Source of the DNA: Flavonifractor porci
Lineage (GTDB): Bacteria; Bacillota; Clostridia; Oscillospirales; Oscillospiraceae
Length of the DNA stretch: 64,000 nt
Direction: 5' to 3'
Assembly: GCF_037572415.1 (NCBI RefSeq)
Contig: NZ_JBBHLB010000006.1
Location: forward strand, 141,897 to 205,896
Part shown: piece by piece, positions 15,275 to 23,691 of the stretch
How the letters are laid out: every line of letters begins with the position of its first letter
Numbering within the stretch: the first letter of the stretch is position 1
Made by a program: the position numbers and the translations under genes
The notes under the pieces: generated by a model
The model's input: only the letters and a program-made list of their open reading frames with translations
Told to the model about the DNA's origin: nothing
Database searches by the model: none

Positions 15275-16723
15275 ATGAAGCAACACATGAACTATACCCT
15301 GCTCTGTGACTTCTACGAGCTCACCATGGGCAACGGCTATTTCCAGACGCCGGGCTACACCGAGCAGATCTGTTATTTCGACGTCTTTTTCCGCAACGTG
15401 CCCGACGGAGGCGGCTTTGCCATTGCCGCCGGTCTGGAGCAGGTCATCGACTATGTGGAGCGGCTCCACTTCGATGAGGAGGACATTGCCTATCTGCGGA
15501 GCAAGGGCTGCTTCTGCGAGGGCTTCTTGGAGTATCTGAAGAACTTCAAATTCACCGGCGATATCTGGGCGGTACCCGAGGGCACTCCCATCTTCCCCCG
15601 GGAGCCCTTCCTCACCGTCCGGGCCCCCGCCATTGAGGCCCAGTTTATCGAGACCTTCCTGCTGCTCACCCTGAACCACCAGTCCCTCATCGCCACCAAG
15701 ACCAACCGCATCGTGCGCTCGGCGGACGGGCGGCCGGTGAGCGAGTTCGGTTCCCGCCGGGCCCAGGGCCCCGACGCCGCCATCCTGGGCGCCCGGGCCT
15801 CCTACATCGCCGGCTGCGCGGGCACCGCCTGCACCCTGGCCGACGAGGTGTACGGCTCCCCCGCCGGCGGCACCATGGCCCACTCCTGGGTCCAGATGTT
15901 CCCCGACGAGTATACCGCCTTCAAGACCTACTGCCAGCTCTATCCCCACTCCGCCACCCTGCTGGTGGACACCTACAACGTGCTGAAATCCGGCGTACCT
16001 AACGCCATCCGCGCCTTCACGGAGGTACTGCTCCCCCAGGGCATCACCAACTGCGCCATCCGGCTGGACTCGGGGGATCTGACCTACCTGTCCCGGAAGG
16101 CCCGCAAGATGCTGGACGCGGCGGGGCTCACCGAGTGCAAGATCGTGGCCTCCAACTCCCTGGACGAGTATATCATCCGGGACCTGCTGCTCCAGGGGGC
16201 CCAGATCGACTCCTTCGGCGTGGGCGAACGGCTCATCACCTCCAAGAGCGAGCCGGTGTTCGGCGGGGTATACAAGCTGGCCGCCATTGAGGACAAAGAG
16301 GGGAATATCATCCCCAAGATCAAAATCAGCGCCAACCCGGACAAGATCACCAACCCCGGCTTTAAGAAGGTGTACCGTCTTTTCGACAACGAGACGGGGA
16401 AGGCCTTTGCCGATCTCATCACCCTGTGGGACGAAACAGTGGACGAGAGCAAGCCTCTGGAGCTCTTTGACCCGGACGCCACCTGGAAGCGCAGCGTGTT
16501 CACCAACTTTACCGCCAGGGAGCTGCTGGTGCCGGTGTTCCAGAACGGCAAGCGGGTGTACGACTCCCCGCCCATCGCCGAGATGCGGGCCTGGTGCGCC
16601 GGGCAGATCGACCTGCTGTGGGACGAGGTAAAGCGGTTTGAGAACCCCCACAACTACTATGTGGACCTGTCCCGGAAGCTGTGGGACCTGAAACAGAATC
16701 TGCTGACTCAAGTGGGAAAATAG
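15275..16723 (+). CDS. pncB: Nicotinate phosphoribosyltransferase
   Basis: A 482-residue enzyme that joins nicotinate to PRPP, giving nicotinate mononucleotide. Family motifs are N-terminal YTLLCDFYELTMGNGYF, VSEFGSRRAQGPDAA, the phosphate-binding GTMAHSWVQMF and the IRLDSGDLTYLSRKAR strand, then SNSLDEYIIRDLLLQGAQIDSFGVGERL. Length fits the long bacterial form. ATG 15275 has GGGAGG ten bases upstream; extension into the hairpin train is rejected. It works with pncA just upstream. Confidence 0.93.
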   Translation: MKQHMNYTLLCDFYELTMGNGYFQTPGYTEQICYFDVFFRNVPDGGGFAIAAGLEQVIDYVERLHFDEEDIAYLRSKGCFCEGFLEYLKNFKFTGDIWAVPEGTPIFPREPFLTVRAPAIEAQFIETFLLLTLNHQSLIATKTNRIVRSADGRPVSEFGSRRAQGPDAAILGARASYIAGCAGTACTLADEVYGSPAGGTMAHSWVQMFPDEYTAFKTYCQLYPHSATLLVDTYNVLKSGVPNAIRAFTEVLLPQGITNCAIRLDSGDLTYLSRKARKMLDAAGLTECKIVASNSLDEYIIRDLLLQGAQIDSFGVGERLITSKSEPVFGGVYKLAAIEDKEGNIIPKIKISANPDKITNPGFKKVYRLFDNETGKAFADLITLWDETVDESKPLELFDPDATWKRSVFTNFTARELLVPVFQNGKRVYDSPPIAEMRAWCAGQIDLLWDEVKRFENPHNYYVDLSRKLWDLKQNLLTQVGK

Positions 16724-16729
16724 CCAAAG

Positions 16730-16770
16730 AAATCCGTGAAACGGCAACGTTTCGCGGATTTTCCTTTTTC
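16730..16770 (+). terminator. Terminator of pncB
   Basis: AAATCCGTGAAACG / CGTTTCGCGGATTT stem with a GCAA tetraloop (one mismatch), then TTCCTTTTT. Confidence 0.85.
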
Positions 16771-16775
16771 TGCGG

Positions 16776-16804
16776 TTGACAGAACTTTCCTTTTGGACTA
16801 AAAT
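16776..16804 (+). promoter_or_regulatory. Promoter of SLH/beta-helix gene
   Basis: TTGACA, 17 bp, TAAAAT, 57 bp before the start codon. Confidence 0.75.
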
Positions 16805-16861
16805 GAGGGCGGTAAGCATCCCCAACTTGGGATGCAAAATAATATGTAGGAGGACATGGCG

Positions 16862-19495
16862 ATGAAACAAACACGCACACGGCTTGGCAGCCTGTTTATT
16901 GTTGTGACGATGCTGCTGACGATTCTTCCCGTGTCAGCATTTGCAGCGGAGGACAAGGATGCTTACAGCAGCCTGAAGGCTGCCATCGAAGCCGTTCCCA
17001 CCGACGGGACCGAAACTACCGTGACCATGACCAGCGATATTGCCGGTATGACCACGGAGCAGATCATTACTATCCAGGAAGGCCAGAATATTGTGCTGGA
17101 TATGGCCGGACACTGCATTACAGTGGCTCCTGATAACTTTAATGGCCGCCCTATTGTAAACTATGGTACATTAACAATTAAGGGTAATGGTACTATTGAC
17201 AGTTCCATGGCCACCAGTAAAAAGAATGGCACCGTTGGAATGGGTGCCATCGACAATTTCGGTACCTTGTTGATTGAAAACGGGACTTACAAAGGCTGTG
17301 TTTTTGGAGGCGCCGCAATTCGGAACAAGGAAGGCGCATCATTAACCATTGAGGATGGCTATTTCGAAAGTAATTCTTCCGTTTATAATTTTGAAGGCGC
17401 AACGGCTATTATCAATGGCGGTGAATTCAAATCGGAAGCCTGCAATGCAATCGAAGATGATACAGGGACAGCCGGTCATTTTGCATACGCTTTTATTAGT
17501 GCAGGCAACCTATACTTTAATAACGGTAAAGTAACGGGAGTTCAGGGCGCACTGGCGATCAATAACGGCTATGCAGAGGTAAAAAATGGAACCTTTGAGA
17601 CCGTACTATGCGACCATGGCAGTAATACTCCCTTCTATGCTCTGTATATTGCCGGAGAACGTGGTGTAGTTGACGCAACTATTTCCGGTGGTACATTTAA
17701 AAGTGCCACGCGAGTTGCAGTAAGTGTAGGTAACGATAATACAGGCGGCGATGGTGGTCTAAATCTTCCCGCAAATGCCACTATTACAGGGGGCACATTT
17801 ATTGGGGGAGGAAGTGGAACTGCCGCACTTGAAGCTCCTAAAACAGGTACGCTCAATATCACCGCCGGTACCTTCTCCAGCGATGTAAGCGATTATGTGG
17901 ACCGGAGCAGCAGTGTGACCACGGACGCCCACGGCAACTTTGTCATCCTTCCCAACGAAAAGGAAGACGGTGTGGCCGAGATCGACGGCAAGTATTATAA
18001 GACCCTGGGCGACGCCCTCGCTTCGGCTGCAGACGGCGACACCATCAAGCTGCTGAAGAATGTGGACAGCAATACCGCGATCACCATCCCCGCGGGCGTT
18101 ACCCTGGACGGCGCCGGCAAGGCCCTGGCCTACACCGGCGGCAGTAAGGAAACTCCCTCTGACGGCGCATTTATTACCGCCGGCGGCGAGAATGTGACCA
18201 TCCGGAATCTGACCATTGAGACCAACAATCAGATCAAGCATGGCGTACAGTTCTACTGCGTAACGAGCGGCAAGCTCAGCGGTATCACCGTCAACGGCGG
18301 TGCCTACACCTCCGTTATCGTTAACAATTCCCAGAATATCATTCTGGAAAACTGTGTCCTCAATTCCAACGGCTACACCAACATTGAGTACGCCGTCGGC
18401 AGCAACATCTCTGATGTGGTCATTCCCAGCCTGACCGTTGACAATGTGACCTTCAAGCCCGCCGGTGAAACCGGCGCTCCCCTGATGATCTGGGTGGACA
18501 AGGACACCGTGGGCCGGATCAAGCCCGTCATCGGCGGCAATCCCACCGACGAAGATGTGGTTGCCAAGATCAAGGAGAGCGTGACCAACAAGGACCCCGG
18601 TGATGTTGTGATTTCCGTGGAACTCAGCGATGGCAGCGTCGAGAATGAGACTGTGAGCGGCGTGGGCTATCCCACCGGCTCCACTACCTATGCCATCACC
18701 GTGGACAAGGCCGACAACGGCGCCGTCACCGCCAGCCGTACCCGCGCCTCCAGGGGCCTCACCATCACCCTGACCGTGAAGCCTGACGAGGGCTATAAGC
18801 TGGATGATCTCACCGTCACCGACAAGAACGGCAGCGAGGTCAAGCTCACCGACAAGGGCGACGGCAAGTACACCTTCACCATGCCCGCTTCTGCCGTTAC
18901 TGTGGAGGCTTCCTTTACCAAGGACGACGGTTCTGTGAGCACCGGCCTGCCCTTCACCGACGTGAAGGCCGACGACTGGTTCTATGAGGCTGTGAAGTAC
19001 GTCTACGACAACAAGCTGATGGACGGCACATCCTCCACCACCTTCGCCCCCCTCATGACCACCAACCGGGCCATGATCGTCACCATCCTGTGGCGTCAGG
19101 CCGGCAGCCCTGTGGCCAACTACGCCATGAACTTCGGCGATGTGGAGAGCGGCGTGTGGTACACCGAGGCCGTCCGCTGGGCGGCTGCTGAGGGCATCGT
19201 CAAGGGTTACAGCGACACCGTGTTCGCCCCCAACGACACCGTGACCCGGGAGCAGCTGGCCACCATCCTGTACCGCTATGCCGAGTACAAGAAGTGCGAT
19301 GTGACCGCCAAGGGCGACCTGACCACCTTCTCCGACGGCGGCACCGTGTCCTCCTGGGCGGCCGACGGCATGACCTGGGCGGTGGGCGCTGAGCTCATCA
19401 CCGGTAAGGACGGCGGCAAGTTGGATCCCACCGGCACCGCCACCCGCGCTGAGGTCGCCACCATCCTCATGCGTTTTGTCACTAAAAACGCATGA
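16862..19495 (+). CDS. Large SLH surface protein with beta-helix and repeat domains
   Basis: An 877-residue protein with a signal peptide (ends SAFA near residue 29). A right-handed beta-helix/adhesin-like region spans about 35-580, with recurring NGGEF, GGTF and IRNLTIE turns. A bacterial repeat domain follows (about 600-680, GYKLDDLTVTDKNG ... YTFTMPASAVTVEASF), and three C-terminal SLH modules span 695-875 (FTDVKADDWFYEAVKYVYDN, FGDVESGVWYTEAVRWAAAE, FSDGGTVSSWAADGMTWAVG). It is probably wall-bound and may bind carbohydrate or host surfaces. ATG 16862 sits eight bases after AGGAGG; the ATG six bases earlier is too close. Confidence 0.85.
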   Translation: MKQTRTRLGSLFIVVTMLLTILPVSAFAAEDKDAYSSLKAAIEAVPTDGTETTVTMTSDIAGMTTEQIITIQEGQNIVLDMAGHCITVAPDNFNGRPIVNYGTLTIKGNGTIDSSMATSKKNGTVGMGAIDNFGTLLIENGTYKGCVFGGAAIRNKEGASLTIEDGYFESNSSVYNFEGATAIINGGEFKSEACNAIEDDTGTAGHFAYAFISAGNLYFNNGKVTGVQGALAINNGYAEVKNGTFETVLCDHGSNTPFYALYIAGERGVVDATISGGTFKSATRVAVSVGNDNTGGDGGLNLPANATITGGTFIGGGSGTAALEAPKTGTLNITAGTFSSDVSDYVDRSSSVTTDAHGNFVILPNEKEDGVAEIDGKYYKTLGDALASAADGDTIKLLKNVDSNTAITIPAGVTLDGAGKALAYTGGSKETPSDGAFITAGGENVTIRNLTIETNNQIKHGVQFYCVTSGKLSGITVNGGAYTSVIVNNSQNIILENCVLNSNGYTNIEYAVGSNISDVVIPSLTVDNVTFKPAGETGAPLMIWVDKDTVGRIKPVIGGNPTDEDVVAKIKESVTNKDPGDVVISVELSDGSVENETVSGVGYPTGSTTYAITVDKADNGAVTASRTRASRGLTITLTVKPDEGYKLDDLTVTDKNGSEVKLTDKGDGKYTFTMPASAVTVEASFTKDDGSVSTGLPFTDVKADDWFYEAVKYVYDNKLMDGTSSTTFAPLMTTNRAMIVTILWRQAGSPVANYAMNFGDVESGVWYTEAVRWAAAEGIVKGYSDTVFAPNDTVTREQLATILYRYAEYKKCDVTAKGDLTTFSDGGTVSSWAADGMTWAVGAELITGKDGGKLDPTGTATRAEVATILMRFVTKNA

Positions 19496-19560
19496 TTTTC
19501 CCCTATTTTAGCCAAACAAAGTCAATATGGCCGGGTCGCATAGCGGCCCGCCCACAAAAT

Positions 19561-19592
19561 AAAATGGCCGCCTGATGGCGGCCATTTTATTT
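19561..19592. terminator. Bidirectional terminator
   Basis: AAAATGGCCGCC / GGCGGCCATTTT stem with a TGAT loop and A/T tracts on both sides, between the convergent SLH and xth genes. Confidence 0.9.
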
Positions 19593-20353
19593 CACATCAT
19601 TCCATCCAGATCCAGTTCCACCGGGCAGTGGTCGCTGCCGGTGACGTCGGCGTGGATGATCTGGTCCTTCACCCGGGGCATCAGGCGCTCCGACACGATG
19701 AAGTAGTCGATGCGCCACCCGGCGTTGTTCTTCCGGGCGTTGAAGCGGTAGCTCCACCAGGTATAAGCCCCGGTCTTGTCCGGATACAGGACACGGAAGC
19801 TGTCGGCAAAGCCGCTCTGGAGCAGCATGGTCATCTTGCCCCGCTCCTGGTCGGAGAAGCCCGCGTTGCCCCGGTTGCTCTTGGGGTTCTTCAGGTCGAT
19901 CTCCTCATGAGCCACGTTGAGATCGCCGCACAGCACCACCGGCTTCTTCTGGTCCAGCGCCATCAGGTAGGCCCGGAAATCATCCTCCCACTGCATCCGG
20001 TAATCAATGCGGGCCAGCTCGTTCTGGGCGTTGGGGGTATAGCAGCACACCAGATAGAAGTCCGCATACTCCGCCGTGATCACCCGGCCCTCGGTATCGT
20101 GCTCCGGGATGCCCAGGCCGTAGGTCACGGTCAGAGGCTCGGTCTTGGTGATCAGGGCGGTGCCGGAGTAGCCCTTCTTCTCGGCGCTGTTCCAGTAGAT
20201 GTGGTAGCCAGGCAGGTCCAGCTCGATCTGGTGGGGCTGGAGCTTGGTTTCCTGAAGGCAAAAAGCGTCGGCGTCCATCTCCTGGAAGATGTCCAGAAAG
20301 CCCTTGCCCAGGCAGGCCCGCAGGCCGTTGACGTTCCAGGTAATCAGCTTCAT
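19592..20353 (-). CDS. xth: Exodeoxyribonuclease III / AP endonuclease
   Basis: A 253-residue cytoplasmic repair enzyme that nicks at abasic sites and trims 3' ends. All family motifs are present: WNVNGLRA, LQETK (metal Glu), GDLNVAHEEIDL, NPKSNRGNAGFSDQER, TWWSYR, WRIDYFIVS and the catalytic SDHCPV. ATG 20353 overlaps the stop of the small membrane protein gene (ATGA), making it the last gene of the lexA operon; the longer open frame upstream is not used. Confidence 0.95.
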   Translation of the reverse strand: MKLITWNVNGLRACLGKGFLDIFQEMDADAFCLQETKLQPHQIELDLPGYHIYWNSAEKKGYSGTALITKTEPLTVTYGLGIPEHDTEGRVITAEYADFYLVCCYTPNAQNELARIDYRMQWEDDFRAYLMALDQKKPVVLCGDLNVAHEEIDLKNPKSNRGNAGFSDQERGKMTMLLQSGFADSFRVLYPDKTGAYTWWSYRFNARKNNAGWRIDYFIVSERLMPRVKDQIIHADVTGSDHCPVELDLDGMM

Positions 20354-20589
20354 GCATCCCTCTCCTCTCTCCCCCAGGCAGTCAGATGGGGGAGGAATTT
20401 CAGCATAATGGGCAGATAGGTGGCCACAAAGACGACCACCGCCCCCAGAGCCGCCCATTTCCGCGCCCGTTTGGGAGCGGCCAGCCCCAGCATGACACCG
20501 GCGGCGCACAGGCACAGCTTCACCAGGGCCAGGTCCTTCCAGTTCATCTTTGCGATATAGGCGTCGGCGGCAGAAAACAGTCTCTTCAT
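20350..20589 (-). CDS. Small two-TM membrane protein
   Basis: A 79-residue protein with an amphipathic N-terminus (MKRLFSAADAYIAKMNWKDL) and two TM helices (about 22-38, 44-64), ending in a charged tail. This clostridial family is often labelled a phosphate ABC transporter permease, which its size does not support. It overlaps both neighbours by ATGA junctions, so it is translated as part of the LexA-controlled repair operon. A damage-related membrane role is only an inference. Confidence 0.75.
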   Translation of the reverse strand: MKRLFSAADAYIAKMNWKDLALVKLCLCAAGVMLGLAAPKRARKWAALGAVVVFVATYLPIMLKFLPHLTAWGREERDA

Positions 20590-21041
20590 AAGATTCCCTC
20601 CAGTCGCAGCAGCCATTCCTTCAATTTCAGTCCGCCCCCGTAGCCGGTGAGGGTCCCGCCGGCCCCCACCACCCGGTGGCAGGGCAGCAGAATGGGCAGG
20701 GGATTGCGGTGGTTGGCCTGGCCCACCGCCCGGCTGCCCTTGGGGCAGCCCACCCGGCGGGCCAGTTCTCCGTAGGTGATGGTCTGCCCGTAGGGGATAT
20801 CCGCCAGGGCGGACCATACCTTGTGCTGAAAGGGGGTGCCTTGGGGGGCCAGGGGCAGGTCGAAGTCCCGCCGTTCCCCTGCCAGATAGGCCCGCAGTTC
20901 CTCCCGCCCCCGGGCAAGCAGGGGCGTCTCCTCCCCCGCCGGAGGCATGGGGGCATTGGGCAGGTACAGGGCGGCAAGCGCGCCCCCGTCCTCCTCCAGG
21001 GCCATGGACCCCACGGGAGTATCAAAGACCACCCGGTCCAT
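20586..21041 (-). CDS. ogt: Methylated-DNA--protein-cysteine methyltransferase
   Basis: A 151-residue suicide repair protein that takes the methyl group from O6-methylguanine onto Cys121 of its PCHRV motif. The helix-turn-helix DNA-binding part is visible (YGQTITYGELARRVGCPKGSRAVGQANHRNPLPILLPCHRVV). The DNA-reading Arg, RAVGQA, is in place. It begins one base after the lexA stop (TGAGATG) and overlaps the following gene by ATGA. Confidence 0.95.
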   Translation of the reverse strand: MDRVVFDTPVGSMALEEDGGALAALYLPNAPMPPAGEETPLLARGREELRAYLAGERRDFDLPLAPQGTPFQHKVWSALADIPYGQTITYGELARRVGCPKGSRAVGQANHRNPLPILLPCHRVVGAGGTLTGYGGGLKLKEWLLRLEGIL

Positions 21042-21042
21042 C

Positions 21043-21642
21043 TCAGTACCGCCGTACCACGGCGGTGACCTTGCCCAGGATGGCGCAGCCCTCGCCGTCG
21101 ATGGGCTCGTAGTCCGGGTTCTCCGGCATGAGCCACACATGGCCGTCCTTCCGGCGGAGGGTCTTCACCGTAGCCTCGTCCTCAAAGAGGGCCACCACGA
21201 TCTCCCCACTGTGGGCATCGGCCTGCTGATGGACGATCACCAGGTCCCCGGGCAGGATACCGGCGTATTTCATGGACTCTCCCCGCACCTTCAGGGCAAA
21301 ATACTCCCCGGGCCGCCCGCCGGTGTCAAAGGTCAGATAGTCCTCAATGCACTCCTGGGCCAGAATGGGGGACCCGGCGGCCACGCTGCCCACCACCGGC
21401 ACCTTGTCCTCCGGGACCGCCGGGGTCTCCGGCTGGGCCACGGTGATGGAGCGGGTCTTGCCCTCCGCCTTGGTGATGAGGCCCGCCGACTCCAGCCCCT
21501 TCAGGTGAAAGTGGACGGTGGAGGGGGATTTCAGCCCCACATAGGCCCCGATCTCCCGGACGGAGGGGGGATAGCCGTGCTCGGCAGAGAAGGAAATGAT
21601 ATAGTCGTAGATCTGCTGCTGCTTGGGCGAGAGCGTTTTCAT
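21043..21642 (-). CDS. lexA: LexA repressor
   Basis: The SOS master repressor, 199 residues. The N-terminal winged helix is intact (SVREIGAYVGLKSPSTVHFHLKGLE), followed by the self-cleavage site Ala89-Gly90 (VAAGSP), nucleophile Ser123 (GESMKYAG) and general base Lys160 (TVKTLRR). RecA on single-stranded DNA would trigger cleavage. An almost perfect Gram-positive LexA box overlaps its own -35 box, so lexA, ogt, the small membrane gene and xth are all damage-inducible. Confidence 0.97.
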   Translation of the reverse strand: MKTLSPKQQQIYDYIISFSAEHGYPPSVREIGAYVGLKSPSTVHFHLKGLESAGLITKAEGKTRSITVAQPETPAVPEDKVPVVGSVAAGSPILAQECIEDYLTFDTGGRPGEYFALKVRGESMKYAGILPGDLVIVHQQADAHSGEIVVALFEDEATVKTLRRKDGHVWLMPENPDYEPIDGEGCAILGKVTAVVRRY

Positions 21643-21676
21643 GGCAGACCCTCCTTATCCAGTCTTATGTGACTTT

Positions 21677-21705
21677 AGTATACCATAATCCTCTCATGAT
21701 TGCAA
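21677..21705 (-). promoter_or_regulatory. Promoter of lexA operon
   Basis: Minus strand: TTGCAA (21700-21705), 17 bp, TATACT (21677-21682). Confidence 0.8.
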
Positions 21706-21715
21706 ACATTTGTTC
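21704..21715. promoter_or_regulatory. LexA box
   Basis: AAACATTTGTTC matches the Gram-positive consensus GAACNNNNGTTC at seven of eight fixed positions and overlaps the end of the lexA -35 box. Confidence 0.8.
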
Positions 21716-21786
21716 TAAATATACCGTGGTTTTTTCTCTCTATCATACCACCTGTGAGGCCAAAACGACCGGCTGTGGAAAATGGG

Positions 21787-21815
21787 TTGCACCTCGCCCA
21801 CCCGCTCCCTATAAT
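21787..21815 (+). promoter_or_regulatory. Promoter of LytTR-DUF3021 pair
   Basis: TTGCAC, 17 bp, TATAAT, 29 bp before the LytTR start. Confidence 0.8.
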
Positions 21816-21843
21816 GGCATCATCACGGAAAGGGGTGATCACC

Positions 21844-22284
21844 ATGCAAGTGGAAGTAAGCATTGACGAGGCCTATGTCCAGCCAAAGGCTGTTATTTTC
21901 ACCGCCGCCCTTACCGATGACGTGCGGCAGGCGGTGGAGCAGCTCTCCCGGGCCGGACAGCGGCTGATCACGGGCTGTCGGGGCGAGACGGTACGGCTGC
22001 TGGAACCGGCGGAACTGATCCGGGTATACGCCAGCGCCGGAAAGGTGCTGGCTGCCACCGATCAGGGAGCGTATGCCCTTCGCCTGCGGCTGTACGAGGC
22101 GGAGGCGCAGCTGGACCCCCATCTCTTTGTGCGTATTTCCAACTCTGAGCTTATCAATCTGAAAAAGGTCCACAGCTTTGATTTGAGCCTGACCGGCACC
22201 ATCCGGGTAAAGCTGACCGATGGCACCACCACCTATGTCTCCAGGCGGTATGTCCCAAAGCTGAAAAAACGATTTGGTCTGTGA
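21844..22284 (+). CDS. LytTR DNA-binding regulator (no receiver)
   Basis: A 146-residue protein whose C-terminal two thirds is a LytTR domain (RLLEPAELIRVYASAGKVLA ... LFVRISNSELINLKKV ... TYVSRRYVPKLKKRF). There is no receiver or sensor domain. Stand-alone LytTR proteins of this size are typically paired with a DUF3021 membrane protein, as here, and the membrane partner is thought to hold or signal to the regulator. ATG 21844 follows AAAGGGGTGA. Confidence 0.88.
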   Translation: MQVEVSIDEAYVQPKAVIFTAALTDDVRQAVEQLSRAGQRLITGCRGETVRLLEPAELIRVYASAGKVLAATDQGAYALRLRLYEAEAQLDPHLFVRISNSELINLKKVHSFDLSLTGTIRVKLTDGTTTYVSRRYVPKLKKRFGL

Positions 22285-22294
22285 GGTGAACCGT

Positions 22295-22762
22295 ATGAAA
22301 AAGAATTTGCTTCTGCGGGGATTGCTGGGCATTCCTCTGGGGATCGCCATCGGGCATATCATCACTGTTTTTTCCTCCCTGTCCTGGGGAAACGGGGCCT
22401 TTTATCCCTGTATGCCCACCTTTGCGGCCCAGGTGGGAAGTGAGGCCCAGGCTGTCCTGATCCAGACCGCCCTGTGCGGCCTGATCGGCGCAGGCTTTGC
22501 CGCCGGTTCCGTGCTGTGGGAGCTGGAGCGGTGGAGCCTGGCCCGGCAGACTGCTGTTTACTTCCTGCTGGGGGCCGCCCTGTTGATCCCCACCGCCTAC
22601 TTCTGTCACTGGATGGAGCGCAGCCTAACGGGCGTACTGGGCTATCTGGCTATTTTTACTCTGCTCTTTTTCCTGATCTGGGGTATCCAGTATATGCTGG
22701 CCCTGCGCAGCGTCAAAAAACTCAATTCCAGTCTGGGGGACAGAGATCAGAGCACACCCTGA
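22295..22762 (+). CDS. DUF3021 membrane protein
   Basis: A 155-residue protein with four TM helices (about 4-24, 52-70, 83-102, 110-132) and a short charged cytoplasmic tail, matching DUF3021 in topology and in partnership with a LytTR gene. GAGGTG precedes ATG 22295, eleven bases after the LytTR stop. It probably controls the activity of the LytTR partner; what it senses is unknown. Its 3' end overlaps the convergent MerR gene. Confidence 0.85.
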   Translation: MKKNLLLRGLLGIPLGIAIGHIITVFSSLSWGNGAFYPCMPTFAAQVGSEAQAVLIQTALCGLIGAGFAAGSVLWELERWSLARQTAVYFLLGAALLIPTAYFCHWMERSLTGVLGYLAIFTLLFFLIWGIQYMLALRSVKKLNSSLGDRDQSTP

Positions 22763-23597
22763 TCTCCGCCGTCAGTCTCCTCCGGGAGAAACACCGACAG
22801 CCGCAGCAGATACTGGTCGTAGCCCTTGCCCGCAGTTCGTCCAGCAGCACATCCTCCCAGAACAGCTCCCCCAGTGCCAGGCCGTGGACATCGGCCCACT
22901 CCAGCAGCCGCCGGTAGCCCTCCCGAACGGTGTCAAAACTGCCGGCATGGAAGTAGGTCAGATAACGTCCCGCCGGAGCGGTGAGCAGCCGCACTCCTCC
23001 GATGGGCCTGTCCACCTGGGTGTAGCAGTAGGTATAGCCCTCCCAGTCCTCCCGCCGGGCGGCCCCCACCGGCAGGATGGCCCCCAGGGCGTAGGGGCTG
23101 GCCACCTGATGGGCCTCACAGTATTCCAGATGGCGGGCCAGGATGTGGACGTATTTGCCCACGTCGGTGATACCGGGGGCGGCGGTGGCCACATACCACC
23201 GCTGGGGCCACTCCTCCACCACTACCTGGCCGGGCTGAACAGCCAGAGCCTGCCGGGTCAGCTCCGCTTTCCGGCGGATCAGGGTCCGCAGCCGACGCAG
23301 CCGGGACAGCTTCTCCGTCAGGGCGGCCGCCTCCTCTTCCAGCAGCTCCAGCAGCGCCTCCGGGCTGCGCCGGTCCAGGTAGGCCTTGATGTCGGACAGG
23401 GGCATTCCCAGCTCCTTGAGGACGGAAATGACTTGGAACACCTCGATCTGCACTGGGGCGTAGTAACGGTAGCCGTTCTCCCCCCGGATGGCGGGAGAGA
23501 AGATGCCGATCTCATCGTAGTGGAACAGGGTGTGCTTGGTGACGCCGCACAGGGCCGCAAACTCCCCGGTGGTAAAGCGCATCTCCGTTTGATCCAT
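22722..23597 (-). CDS. MerR family regulator with effector domain, C-terminal frameshift
   Basis: A MerR-family protein with an N-terminal HTH (TTGEFAALCGVTKHTLFHYDEIGIFSPAIRGENGYRYYAPVQIEV), a coiled-coil dimer helix and a GyrI-like effector domain. It is divergent from a MATE pump and very likely activates it. The last 30 residues (RATTSICCGCRCFSRRRLTAEI) look like noise. Shifting frame near 22824-22829 gives the more natural YDQYLLRLSVFLPEETDGGD and a stop at 22747. One base, an A within GCAAGGG, seems lost, by mutation or sequencing error. Start ATG 23597 has GGGAGG upstream. Confidence 0.85.
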   Translation of the reverse strand: MDQTEMRFTTGEFAALCGVTKHTLFHYDEIGIFSPAIRGENGYRYYAPVQIEVFQVISVLKELGMPLSDIKAYLDRRSPEALLELLEEEAAALTEKLSRLRRLRTLIRRKAELTRQALAVQPGQVVVEEWPQRWYVATAAPGITDVGKYVHILARHLEYCEAHQVASPYALGAILPVGAARREDWEGYTYCYTQVDRPIGGVRLLTAPAGRYLTYFHAGSFDTVREGYRRLLEWADVHGLALGELFWEDVLLDELRARATTSICCGCRCFSRRRLTAEIRVCSDLCPPDWN

Positions 23598-23613
23598 GGC
23601 GCAAACCTCCCTC

Positions 23614-23644
23614 TTGACTATCGGGTTACCCGATAGCTTATCAT
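23614..23644 (+). promoter_or_regulatory. MerR-type promoter/operator of MATE gene
   Basis: TTGACT (23614-23619) and TATCAT (23639-23644) are separated by 19 bp, the long spacer that MerR proteins correct. The spacer is filled by the palindrome CTATCGGGT-T-ACCCGATAG (23618-23636). Confidence 0.9.
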
Positions 23645-23691
23645 GATTTGTGCTGCTTGTAAACGCTTGCTGGAAATGGAGGGAACAGGCC

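Noticed and set aside
15212..16870. 552-codon open frame opposite pncB
   Set aside because: Antisense shadow of a conserved enzyme.
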